Assembly: GCF_000341085.1 (NCBI RefSeq)
Contig: NZ_ANBA01000012.1
Coordinates: 62,001-126,000 of the forward strand
From: Nocardiopsis ganjiahuensis DSM 45031
Lineage (GTDB): Bacteria > Actinomycetota > Actinomycetes > Streptosporangiales > Streptosporangiaceae
Reading direction: 5' to 3'
Length of the DNA stretch: 64,000 bases
Shown here: piece after piece, positions 39,234 to 46,491 of the stretch
Layout: each line of letters opens with the position of its first letter
How positions within the stretch are numbered: position 1 is the first letter of the stretch
The notes under the pieces: model-generated
What the model was told of the DNA's origin: nothing
Databases searched by the model: none
What the model saw: only the letters and a program-made list of their open reading frames with translations
Program-made: the position numbers and the translations under genes

Positions 39234-39578
39234 GTGCTGCTGAACGATGACCTCTCGGACGTTCCGGACCCGGACAAGGACAAGGAGGGGTTCGCGGACT
39301 ACCTCTTCGACTCCGTGAGCGGCACATTGCGGGACCGGCCCGAAGCGGGGGCCTGGACCGACCCGTCCTCCCGTGCCACCAAGGCTGAACTCCGGGACGC
39401 GATCGCCCGGGCTCGGGAGGACTTCCAGAACCTGAGGCGGAGTCTCGTGGAGTCGGACTCGGCGTTCGATCAGCTCCACGAATGGATCATGACCGGGCAG
39501 CCGCTTCCGGACCCCTGGCGCAAGAACTTCGCCCCGCTCCCGATGCCCCCGGAAACCAGGGTCGACTACCGGCCCTGA
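39234..39578 (+). CDS. Hypothetical acidic helical protein
   Basis: A 114-aa protein, acidic in the first third (DDLSDVPDPDKDKEGF), then a long amphipathic helix region with possible coiled coil (KAELRDAIARAREDFQNLRRSLVESD), and a Pro-rich end. GTG 39234 has GAGGCGG about 10 bases upstream. No family is recognised. It is the first rightward gene after the XRE/DUF397 pair and may start the unit leading to the sulfotransferase gene. Confidence 0.6.
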   Translation: MLLNDDLSDVPDPDKDKEGFADYLFDSVSGTLRDRPEAGAWTDPSSRATKAELRDAIARAREDFQNLRRSLVESDSAFDQLHEWIMTGQPLPDPWRKNFAPLPMPPETRVDYRP

Positions 39579-39643
39579 ACACACTGCGGCCCCGCGACGC
39601 TGGCACGTCCGGGGCCCGGACAACGCTACGAAGGAGCGTCGTC

Positions 39644-40069
39644 ATGCGACACGTTATCGAATTCCTGGCTCTGCTTGCCCGTCTTGTCCGCCCTGCCCGG
39701 GGGCTTCACGCCGCACCGCGCGCACTCCGGGACGGACCCCCTCCCCGACGTGCGGCTCGCGTCCGCAGGTACGCGTCCGACCTGCCGACCATCGCGAAAA
39801 CCACCAGGGACTCGAACAGGGGCAACTCCCCCGGACCGTTGATTCCGGCCCCGCGGCCTCCCCTGGACGCGGCCCCCGCCGCGCTGGTCCCCCTGTCTCG
39901 CAACCGGCCATCCGGATGGGCACCCATCGTCCAGCCGGCGGCCGTGAACCCTCCCGCGGACATCGTCCGGAACTACTACCGCGCCCACGAGGTGCGTATG
40001 CGCAGGAGGGGCGGGTCCTCACCCCGCGCCCGTCTCGAACCGGTCTCCGTCAACCAGATGGCTTCGTAG
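39644..40069 (+). CDS. Hypothetical Arg/Pro-rich protein
   Basis: A 141-aa basic protein. The N-terminus has a weakly amphipathic helix (MRHVIEFLALLARLVRPARG). The middle is Pro/Arg-rich and probably disordered. The C-terminus has ADIVRNYYRAHEVRMRRR, resembling the tail of small uncharacterised actinobacterial proteins often found beside regulatory or peptide-modifying genes. ATG 39644 has AAGGAG (39631-39636) seven bases upstream. Its function is unknown. Confidence 0.58.
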   Translation: MRHVIEFLALLARLVRPARGLHAAPRALRDGPPPRRAARVRRYASDLPTIAKTTRDSNRGNSPGPLIPAPRPPLDAAPAALVPLSRNRPSGWAPIVQPAAVNPPADIVRNYYRAHEVRMRRRGGSSPRARLEPVSVNQMAS

Positions 40070-40110
40070 ACATATCGGCACGCCTGCCGCGTGCGGTGAG
40101 GAGCGGGGTC

Positions 40111-40241
40111 ATGGACGGGGCGACCCGGTGCACTAGCCCTGAAGGACACGACTACATCCCGGACCAACCCCGGTCCGGTACGGCCGTACAGCCACGGCCA
40201 CCTGCAAGTACTGCAAGCACACGATCACCGCGACTCGGTGA
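40111..40241 (+). pseudogene. Frameshifted small zinc-ribbon-like gene
   Basis: From ATG 40111 the first frame reads MDGATRCTSPEGHDYIP; after about 40178 a different frame reads YGRTATATCKYCKHTITATR and stops at 40239-40241. Joined, they give a 40-45-aa Cys-His...CxxC protein. The second frame has no start of its own. Its stop overlaps the GTG at 40238 of the next frame, as in a coupled operon. Either a mutation or a sequencing indel broke it, or a programmed shift joins it. Confidence 0.45.
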
Positions 40242-40267
40242 CCGCATCTCCCCTGGAGGACACTGCT

Positions 40268-41920
40268 GTGCTCCCCGAACGCCCGCCGATACTCCTGCTC
40301 GGCACATCGGAACGTGTGGGATCGAACTGGACCCTGGACGTTCTGCGGCACGCGACGATCCAGCACAACGAGCCCTTCCGGCAACAACTCGGAGCGGAAC
40401 ACCCGTACGCGCCCCTGACTTCGTCGTCGACCCCCGGTGAGGCTGCGCCGCTCGCGCCGATCGCGGCTCACTGGGTGGACGCCTTCGTCCTCGGTAAGTA
40501 CCTGGGTGGCACCCACGTGATCAAGGAGACCAACCTCTACTTCGCCGCCGAAAGGTTCCTGGACCTCTTCCCCGAGTCACCTGTGCTCGTGCTCTCCCGA
40601 TCACCGTTGGGAGTGGCGAGTTCCTTCGCTCAGGGGGATCTCTGGAGACGATGGGAGTACGACTCCGTCTACCGCAGGGTTGTCGCCATGACCCACGAAA
40701 CTGGTCTCGACCGGTGGGCCAACCTGGTCCCCGATGACAGCCCTGTCGCATCCGTCGCGCTGACTCGTCTGGTCACCCTGAATACTGCTCTGCTCGCCGA
40801 GGCCCTGTCAGGTCGCGACCACGCACACATCTCCTACGAGTCCGCCGTTCTCGACCGGGAAACCGCTATGCGTCCGATCACGCGGTTGGTGCCTGAAGCA
40901 GTGCGAACGATGACGGCCCGCTCGGGGACGGGACAACCCGAGGTGGACAGCACCTTCGCCACCAACCGTGCCAAACATGAGCTCGCGGTGTGCCTGAGCC
41001 CGGGACAGGACGAGCTGGTCAACGCCGAGACCGAACGCGGCACCGCTCTGCTGCGTGAAGTACTCGCGCCGCAAACGGTCGAGCTCGCCGTCCGTTGGCT
41101 GGCGGGGGCGGACCGCTACCGGCGGGTGGACTCCTCAACAGGCGGATCCAGGAGCCCACGAACGGCAGTCCCTCCCCTGACACCACCGCCAACCCCCGCG
41201 TACGTCGAGGCTCCGCCGAAGGGGGTTCGCTGGCGCAACACTCTGGTGTCGAACTCCGAGGTGTGTGCGCTGCTCAACGGGCTTGCCGGTGCCGGGATGG
41301 ACAACACCATCCACGGGGTGAACCTCCTGGCGATCGACATGCCGTACGAGCGTGGTGGCCGACTACACCTCGCCGAAGGAGGTTGGCGTGTCAGTCCCGG
41401 ATTCGAGCACTATCCCGCCTACTGGGTCACCTGGATCGGTGCGGCCGCCTACGCGCTCTCCGCGGGCGCACGGCTGCCGAGCCGGGCTGAGATGGACGCT
41501 CTTTCGGAAGGAGCCAAGGCCAGCAACGTCGACTACGCCGTGGGGGACGCGGCCCCCGTCGCCGAACCCGGATCGGGTCCGACCACGGTGCACCATCGGG
41601 TCGGCAACCTTCAGGTCTGGTGTGCGGACGGCCCAGGGGGAGATCCGTTGTGGGCACCGGTGACCCGCTACCTACACGGAGCGGCGTGGAACACCCCGGG
41701 CACCCGAGAGGAGGTGCGCCGCCTACGGTCCCGGCACCTACTGGGTGCCTCACGCGGGGTGGGCGTCCGTTTGGTTCGTGATCGGGCGTCCGGGGCCGAC
41801 CGTCCCCTGGAGGACATCGCGGATCGACTACGCACATGGGTGACCGGGCTCGGAGGCCACGACCGTTTGGCTGACCCTGACCGGAAGTTGATCAGCGTCC
41901 TGTCACAGACCGATCGCTGA
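40268..41920 (+). CDS. Sulfotransferase-like and FGE (SUMF1)-like fusion protein
   Basis: A 550-aa two-domain protein. Residues about 5-290 resemble a PAPS-dependent sulfotransferase: a 5'-phosphosulfate-binding loop GTSERVGSNW (12-21) and a 3'-phosphate motif LVLSRSPLGVASSF (near 105-118). A Pro-rich linker follows at about 300-318. Residues about 320-530 resemble a formylglycine-generating-enzyme/EgtB C-terminal domain: SNSEVCALLN, PAYWVTWIGAAAYAL, ARLPSRAEMDAL, VGNLQVWCAD and HGAAWNTP. The catalytic Cys pair of true FGE is not seen, so this domain may bind rather than oxidise. GTG 40268 has GGAGGA seven bases upstream; GTG 40238 is an alternative. Its 3' end overlaps the convergent NUDIX gene by 18 bp. 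Confidence 0.75.
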   Translation: MLPERPPILLLGTSERVGSNWTLDVLRHATIQHNEPFRQQLGAEHPYAPLTSSSTPGEAAPLAPIAAHWVDAFVLGKYLGGTHVIKETNLYFAAERFLDLFPESPVLVLSRSPLGVASSFAQGDLWRRWEYDSVYRRVVAMTHETGLDRWANLVPDDSPVASVALTRLVTLNTALLAEALSGRDHAHISYESAVLDRETAMRPITRLVPEAVRTMTARSGTGQPEVDSTFATNRAKHELAVCLSPGQDELVNAETERGTALLREVLAPQTVELAVRWLAGADRYRRVDSSTGGSRSPRTAVPPLTPPPTPAYVEAPPKGVRWRNTLVSNSEVCALLNGLAGAGMDNTIHGVNLLAIDMPYERGGRLHLAEGGWRVSPGFEHYPAYWVTWIGAAAYALSAGARLPSRAEMDALSEGAKASNVDYAVGDAAPVAEPGSGPTTVHHRVGNLQVWCADGPGGDPLWAPVTRYLHGAAWNTPGTREEVRRLRSRHLLGASRGVGVRLVRDRASGADRPLEDIADRLRTWVTGLGGHDRLADPDRKLISVLSQTDR

Positions 41921-42343
41921 CTTGGGTCCCATGTAGGAACCGGCCCCGGGAAACCCGTCCTCGACCAAACGCGCGAAGCGGTCGCTGAATCCGAGGTGGG
42001 GAAGGTCCCCGGTCTTCACGAATTCCACTCCTCGGATCGGGCGCGAGTCGAGTCCTTCCGAGATATCCCCCAGAGAACCACCCGTACGGCGAACCTCAAA
42101 GGTGATGTGCACGACGTGCAAATCCTTTTCCGGGACGATGTGGTCGCACAGATACAACAGGCGCCCAACCTCGACCTCGACCCCTGTCTCCTCGCGCATC
42201 TCGCGAACCAGGGCGTCACCGAGCGATTCACCCTCCTCCACCCGTCCACCTGGCAAGCTCCGCCTGCGCGGGCCGTCGGTGTCCTGGTCCAAGAGCAGTA
42301 CTTTCCCGTCCTCGACAAGGAGGCCTGTCACTCGTGTGTCCAT
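41903..42343 (-). CDS. NUDIX hydrolase
   Basis: A 146-aa hydrolase of nucleoside diphosphate-linked compounds. The Nudix box is complete (GGRVEEGESLGDALVREMREETGV, G-x5-E-x7-REUxEExGU). It overlaps the end of the sulfotransferase-FGE gene by 18 bp and faces away from the nucleotidyltransferase gene, only 29 bp away. The substrate is unknown; sugar nucleotides or PAPS derivatives would fit the neighbours (inference). Confidence 0.9.
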   Translation of the reverse strand: MDTRVTGLLVEDGKVLLLDQDTDGPRRRSLPGGRVEEGESLGDALVREMREETGVEVEVGRLLYLCDHIVPEKDLHVVHITFEVRRTGGSLGDISEGLDSRPIRGVEFVKTGDLPHLGFSDRFARLVEDGFPGAGSYMGPKSAIGL

Positions 42344-42372
42344 ACCGGCACCCTAGCGAACGCAATGAGGCC

Positions 42373-43170
42373 ATGGGGTCGACCGAAAACCAAGAGCGAA
42401 CAGATGTCGTGATCGCTGCCGGGGGGTTGGGAACACGACGTTCCGAATGGTCCCGTTATCTCCCCAAGGAATTCTTTCCCGTGCGAGGAATTCCGGGAAT
42501 CGTTCACCTCATGGATGAGATCGCCCGAATGGGCAGGGTGAGGGCCACGATGGTTCACCATCCCTACTACGAGGACTTCATCCTCTCCTGGGCCAGCCGG
42601 GCTCTGACCGATGAGCGCGGCTACGACCGGGCGGCCGCACGAACCTGCGCCCGTGTCCCTCGTTGGCCGGACATCGATCTGCGCTTCACCCCACAGCAGG
42701 GCCCTTACAGCGACATCACCTCGGTCCTCAACGCCGACACGGCTCTCGGTCGCCCACACGAGCTCTACGTCGCCTACGCCGACAACCTCTATCCCGAAGA
42801 CCACCCCTTCTCACGCCTACGCAGCATGGGCGGAGGTACGTCGGTGATCGCGCGTCCGTACAACCGGGCAGAGGCGCCGAACCGAGGGGTGATCGTCTGC
42901 GACCGCGGGTTCATGGTGGATCTGGTGGAGAAGCCGGACGAGTTCACAGCACGTGGCCTCGAACACGAGCACGGTCCGGACGCGCTCGTACTGTTGGAAG
43001 GACGGGCTCGTGCAGACCGGTCCTTTCTCGACTTCCTGTGGACGTACCGCCCAGACCGCGCCATGGAAGCGAAACTGTCGCTGGCCCTGTCGGCTTACGC
43101 ACGTACCCATCCGGTCCGTGTGTGCCGCATCAGTTCGTCCGTGACCGACCTCGGAGCCCCAGCGCGGTGA
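42373..43170 (+). CDS. Sugar-1-phosphate nucleotidyltransferase (GalU/RmlA-like)
   Basis: A 265-aa NTP-transferase fold enzyme. The nucleotide-binding N-terminal signature is kept in modified form (AAGGLGTRRSEWSRYLPKEFFPV; the usual GxGTRxxPxT-K is diverged). A metal-binding AYADNLYPED and the sugar-binding LVEKPDEF follow. It would join a sugar 1-phosphate to UTP or dTTP. ATG 42373 is chosen because the fold begins soon after; a GTG at 42334 would overlap the NUDIX start. Last cargo gene before repeat copy C. Confidence 0.8.
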   Translation: MGSTENQERTDVVIAAGGLGTRRSEWSRYLPKEFFPVRGIPGIVHLMDEIARMGRVRATMVHHPYYEDFILSWASRALTDERGYDRAAARTCARVPRWPDIDLRFTPQQGPYSDITSVLNADTALGRPHELYVAYADNLYPEDHPFSRLRSMGGGTSVIARPYNRAEAPNRGVIVCDRGFMVDLVEKPDEFTARGLEHEHGPDALVLLEGRARADRSFLDFLWTYRPDRAMEAKLSLALSAYARTHPVRVCRISSSVTDLGAPAR

Positions 43171-43251
43171 GGCGTGGCCCGTTCCGTGGCACGGACGTTC
43201 CGTGCCGGTACACGCCAGAGCCTTCATTGCATCCGGCACGAAACACTCTTT

Positions 43252-43377
43252 CTGTTGTGGCCGTCATCCGACCGCGGGGCCCCACGGCGTCCCCTGTCCG
43301 GGGCTGCGCTCCCCGGCACTGAGCGGTACCGACAGGACGCCGAGTCGACAACAGGTCGAATCGCTATGTCGACTCGA
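43252..43377 (+). repeat. Direct repeat, right copy (C)
   Basis: It aligns with 34439-34565 over about 126 bp, and 43331-43377 is identical for 47 bp. It contains the 16-bp core at 43361-43376 and the dyad CGAGTCGACA/TGTCGACTCG (43341-43350 with 43367-43376). With copy A it brackets about 8.8 kb. Confidence 0.85.
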
Positions 43378-43415
43378 CCCCGTGCCACCCCTCTTCGGTA
43401 GGGCCGTGAGCGGTA

Positions 43416-43459
43416 GCTCCAGGAGCTTCACCGTGCCCGCCCGGTAGGTCCTTCCGGGT
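43416..43459 (-). pseudogene. Excisionase-like gene fragment, copy C
   Basis: The plus-strand AGCTCCAGGAGCTTCACCG ... CGGTAGGT matches the 3' coding end of the intact gene (37072-37115), but similarity stops within about 45 bp. It stands in the same place relative to the core repeat as in copies A and B. Confidence 0.45.
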
Positions 43460-43965
43460 CCGCGTACGGTCGTCTGTCGCCGCATGGGGTACCGCCGACC
43501 GCGGGGAATCCTCCGTTCTGATCGCTGCGACCGTACTGGCGAATACTTCGTCCGTATCTTCTTTCCTGCCTTCCGATAAAACTACTCGAACGGGTTTCTG
43601 TTTCGGTTTCGGAAGTGCGAGGTGGCGCCAGGCCTTTCTTCGGGAAATGGTTCCCTCGCCGATCCCTCGCCATCCCCTAGGAGGGCTCCGTGGAACTCGC
43701 CCGTGGGAACGTGACCGCCGGTGAAGGGCTTGCGCCGATTCCCTGTCGAGCCCTTGTCCGGCACGGTGGATCGCCCCGGCGGCGGGCGAACGCGGCACGG
43801 TGCCGAGCGGCACGGCTCTTCCTGTCCGACAGGGCGATGGCGCCGTGCCGACGCCTCCTGCTCGGCCAGTGCGCGTGGCGGGGCCGGGGGTTTCGTCGCG
43901 GCATGTCACCGGCTGACGGCCGTTCGCCGATTTTATCCATCCTTGACTGGCTTGACCAGGAAGAG

Positions 43966-43991
43966 GTTTTGTTCTGTTTTCTCGTGGTAGT
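43966..43991 (+). promoter_or_regulatory. Possible SigB-type promoter of the gas vesicle operon
   Basis: GTTTT at 43966 and GGTAGT at 43986 are 15 bp apart and partly match the actinobacterial stress-sigma consensus (GTTT, 14-16 bp, GGGTA). TTGACT at 43943 and TTGACC at 43952 are alternative -35 elements but lack a good -10. Confidence 0.3.
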
Positions 43992-44048
43992 GGGTTGACC
44001 CAAGGAATAACAGAAGAAATCGGACCATGGCCGACGGCCAGGAGACCC

Positions 44049-44354
44049 ATGAGTCAGGAAAACAAGGACGACGCTTCCCCTCGTCGCGCAGAACGGCGGA
44101 AGTCGATGATGCAGCGCCTGCGCGAGGCCCAGGAGCAGTTCGAGGAACTGACCGGGCTCGAGGTCGAAGGAGCCTCCGGGATCGAGCGATCCGGGGACGG
44201 TTGGCAGCTGACCTTCGAAACCTTGGAGCTGCGCCGGGTTCCGGACACGGTGAGCCTGTTGGCCACGTATTCCGTGGAACTTGACTCCGAAGGAGAGATC
44301 CAGGGATACCGGCGCACGAAGCGCTACACCCGTGGCCGTTCCGACGGTCCGTGA
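44049..44354 (+). CDS. gvpO: Gas vesicle protein GvpO
   Basis: A 101-aa first gene of the operon. The GvpO domain is clear in the second half: LTGLEVEGASGIERSGDGWQLTFETLELRRVPDTVSLLATYSVELDSEG. The N-terminus is basic. ATG 44049 has AGGAG five bases upstream. GvpO is needed for vesicle formation in haloarchaea and leads the streptomycete-type operon. Confidence 0.9.
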   Translation: MSQENKDDASPRRAERRKSMMQRLREAQEQFEELTGLEVEGASGIERSGDGWQLTFETLELRRVPDTVSLLATYSVELDSEGEIQGYRRTKRYTRGRSDGP

Positions 44355-44420
44355 GGCCGGTCGGCCTCAGGGCGGGCGGACGATCCGCCCTCCCCCACCG
44401 ACGAAAGGAGCATGATTCCC

Positions 44421-44834
44421 ATGACGGTGATGCAGCAGTCATCCGGAGGTGGCCGTAGCTCCGGAAACCTCTACGACGTTCTCGACCTCATCCTTGACAA
44501 GGGACTGGTGATCGACGTGTTCGCCAGGGTCTCGCTCGTCGGCATCGAACTCCTCACCGTGGACGTGCGCATCGTGGTCGCGAGCGTCGACACCTACCTG
44601 CGCTTCGCCGAGGCGTGCAACCGCCTCGACCTGACCAGCAGCGGTGGCGCGGGGCTGCCCGACCTCGTCAACGGCGGTATGGAGAAGGGCGCGCGCAGCA
44701 AGTCCAAGGGCGCGATCTCGGGAGCGGCCGAGGCCATCTCCGACTCCTTCTCCAAGGGCCAGTCGGACGAGCAGGAAAAGCAGCCCGCTCGGGCCCGCCG
44801 GCGCTCCTCCAGCAAGAAGGAGGACGCGGAGTGA
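44421..44834 (+). CDS. gvpA: Gas vesicle structural protein GvpA
   Basis: A 137-aa main shell protein. The conserved core is at about residues 15-70 ([49 protein letters not shown]). A Ser/Lys/Arg-rich C-terminal extension of about 65 residues is longer than in cyanobacterial GvpA (about 70 aa total), as seen in soil actinobacteria. ATG 44421 is preferred since AAAGGAG (44404-44410) is 10 bases before it; ATG 44412 is too close. The stop overlaps gvpF (GTGA). Confidence 0.93.
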   Translation: MTVMQQSSGGGRSSGNLYDVLDLILDKGLVIDVFARVSLVGIELLTVDVRIVVASVDTYLRFAEACNRLDLTSSGGAGLPDLVNGGMEKGARSKSKGAISGAAEAISDSFSKGQSDEQEKQPARARRRSSSKKEDAE

Positions 44835-45562
44835 GTACCTACGTCTACGGGATCGTCCGCGACGACGAGGCCCTTGACAGCGTGAAGCTCTCCGGTGTGG
44901 GGCAGGACGCGGCGCCCGTGCGCTTCGTCCGCGCCTACGGGGTGGCCGCCGCCGTCAGCGACGCTCCGGAGGCACTGCGCGCGAAGCGGCGTGACCTGGA
45001 GGCCCACCAGAACGTGCTCCTGGACCTGGGCCAGGAGCACGGGGTCCTGCCGCTGCGCTTCGGGGCGGTGAGCGAGGACGATGACGCGGTCGCGGCCGAG
45101 CTCTCCCGATACGCCGACCACTACTCCGTGCTGCTGGACAAGCTCCAGGACCGGGTGGAGTTCAACGTCAAGGCCCAGCACGTCGAGGAGGCGGCACTGC
45201 GCACGGTCCTTCGGAACGACGAAGGACTGCGTGCCAGGAACGAGGAGCTCAAGGCCGCCGGAGGGGGCGATCCGGCCGAGCGAATGGCCTTCGGCGAGCA
45301 GGTCGCCCAGGCGGTGGAGGAGCTTCGGCGCCGGGACGCCGAGACCGTCCTGGGCCCTCTGGAGGGGCTGGCGGAGAGTACGGCCCGGGGATCCCTCCCG
45401 GACGGCCACCTGACCAACACGTCCTTCCTCGTGCACCGGGACAGGGCCGACGACTTCCTGCGTGAGGCGGGCCGGCTCCAGCAGGAGTTGTCCTCCTACG
45501 CGGAGGTCCGTGTCAACGGACCTCTGCCGCCCTACAGCTTCGTGACATCCCCTCGGAACTGA
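44831..45562 (+). CDS. gvpF: Gas vesicle protein GvpF (GvpL/GvpF family)
   Basis: A 243-aa accessory protein. The family begins with [11 protein letters not shown], has [22 protein letters not shown] in the first domain, and ends in [11 protein letters not shown]. GvpF binds GvpA and is part of the assembly machinery (known for the family). GTG 44831 overlaps the gvpA stop by 4 bp. Confidence 0.92.
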   Translation: MSTYVYGIVRDDEALDSVKLSGVGQDAAPVRFVRAYGVAAAVSDAPEALRAKRRDLEAHQNVLLDLGQEHGVLPLRFGAVSEDDDAVAAELSRYADHYSVLLDKLQDRVEFNVKAQHVEEAALRTVLRNDEGLRARNEELKAAGGGDPAERMAFGEQVAQAVEELRRRDAETVLGPLEGLAESTARGSLPDGHLTNTSFLVHRDRADDFLREAGRLQQELSSYAEVRVNGPLPPYSFVTSPRN

Positions 45563-45597
45563 CCCCGGTCCGCGGGGTCACCGGACAGGAGAGGGAC

Positions 45598-45843
45598 ATG
45601 GGACTCCTCAGCGCGATCCTCACCGCTCCGGCCGCTCCGATCAGGTTCGTCAACTGGACGACGAACCAGGTCCTGGACGCGGCGGAACGTGAGATGTACG
45701 ACCCCTCACGCATTCGGCAGCAGTTGGCGGAGCTTTCCGAACGCCTCGACAGCGGGGAGCTGTCCGAGTGCGAGTTCGACGAGCTCGAGGACGAACTGCT
45801 GGACGAGCTGGAGGAAGCCGAGAGGTACCAAGACACTCGTTGA
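45598..45843 (+). CDS. gvpG: Gas vesicle protein GvpG
   Basis: An 81-aa acidic helical protein with the GvpG pattern: MGLLSAILTAPAAPIRFVNW followed by an amphipathic, Glu-rich helix. ATG 45598 has AGGAGAGG upstream. It is an assembly factor acting with GvpF and GvpL. Confidence 0.88.
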   Translation: MGLLSAILTAPAAPIRFVNWTTNQVLDAAEREMYDPSRIRQQLAELSERLDSGELSECEFDELEDELLDELEEAERYQDTR

Positions 45844-45864
45844 ACGACATCGAGGTGAGAACCA

Positions 45865-46491
45865 GTGGGAGACACGGCGAAGATCGTGGCCGCCGCAATC
45901 GGGGGCTACGTTCTCGGACGGAAGAAGAAGTTCAAGCTCGCCTTGGGGCTCGGGATCTACCTGGGGGCCAAGAAGCTCGACATCAAACCCCAGCAGCTCG
46001 CCCAAGGGCTCCTCAAGGAGGTTTCCTCCCTGCCGGTGGTGGGTGAGCTCAAGGGCCAGTCGCGGGAGCAGTTGCTCAACGTCGGCAAGGCCGCGGCGGG
46101 CAACCTCGTCGGCAAATGGGCGGATGGTCTGGCCGACTCGCTCAACAGCCGCACCGAGCTCCTGCGGCAGGGGGCCGAAGCCGCTCCCGGCGGGGAGACG
46201 GAAGACGGACGCGGCGAGGAGGAAGAGGGCGCTTCCGGGCAGGACGATGACGCCGAAGCCCGCCAGGGACCGGAGGCGGACGAGGACGGCGATGACGGGA
46301 GGAAGCGCCCCGCCAAAACCAGGAGCAAGGCCGTGAAGACCGCTCGCGGAACCGCCTCGGGCGCCGCCAAGCGGACCAAGAGCGCGGCCGGGGGCGGCGC
46401 CAGGCGCGCTTCCGGCACCTCCGGCAAGCCGGCGCGCCGCAAGAGCAGCTCGAACCGGAAGGACGGGGAGGGCGACGATGGTCGCGACTGA
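45865..46491 (+). CDS. gvpY: Gas vesicle-associated protein GvpY
   Basis: A 208-aa protein assigned by position (between gvpG and gvpZ, as in Streptomyces) and layout. The N-terminal half has Ala/Gly-rich, YtxH-like hydrophobic helices (IVAAAIGGYVLGRKKKFKLA). The C-terminal half is disordered with alternating acidic and Lys/Arg-rich blocks. Start is GTG 45865. It overlaps gvpZ by 14 bp. The role in vesicle assembly is not established. Confidence 0.75.
   Translation: MGDTAKIVAAAIGGYVLGRKKKFKLALGLGIYLGAKKLDIKPQQLAQGLLKEVSSLPVVGELKGQSREQLLNVGKAAAGNLVGKWADGLADSLNSRTELLRQGAEAAPGGETEDGRGEEEEGASGQDDDAEARQGPEADEDGDDGRKRPAKTRSKAVKTARGTASGAAKRTKSAAGGGARRASGTSGKPARRKSSSNRKDGEGDDGRD

Larger units (their letters stand above)
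43171..44048. other. Right flank of the island, non-coding, before the gas vesicle operon
   Basis: An 878-bp region without a supported gene. It holds repeat copy C with a decayed excisionase fragment, then about 400 bp of mixed composition, then the likely gas vesicle promoter region (43940-43995). A long minus-strand frame across 43364-44050 has no protein-like composition. Confidence 0.55.

Noticed and set aside
40268..43170. Diversity-generating retroelement, suggested by the FGE/lectin-like fold
   Set aside because: No reverse transcriptase gene and no template/variable repeat pair with adenine-biased differences is seen nearby.
34385..43460. Classical tRNA att duplication (3' end of tRNA-Ile repeated at the right border)
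   Set aside because: I searched by eye for the tRNA 3' sequence GGTTCAAGTCCTGGTACG around 43-44 kb and did not find it. The repeated pieces lie downstream of the tRNA, not in it.
43364..44050. 228-aa minus-strand frame before gvpO
   Set aside because: It crosses the decayed excisionase fragment and the likely gvp promoter region, and has no domain or Shine-Dalgarno.
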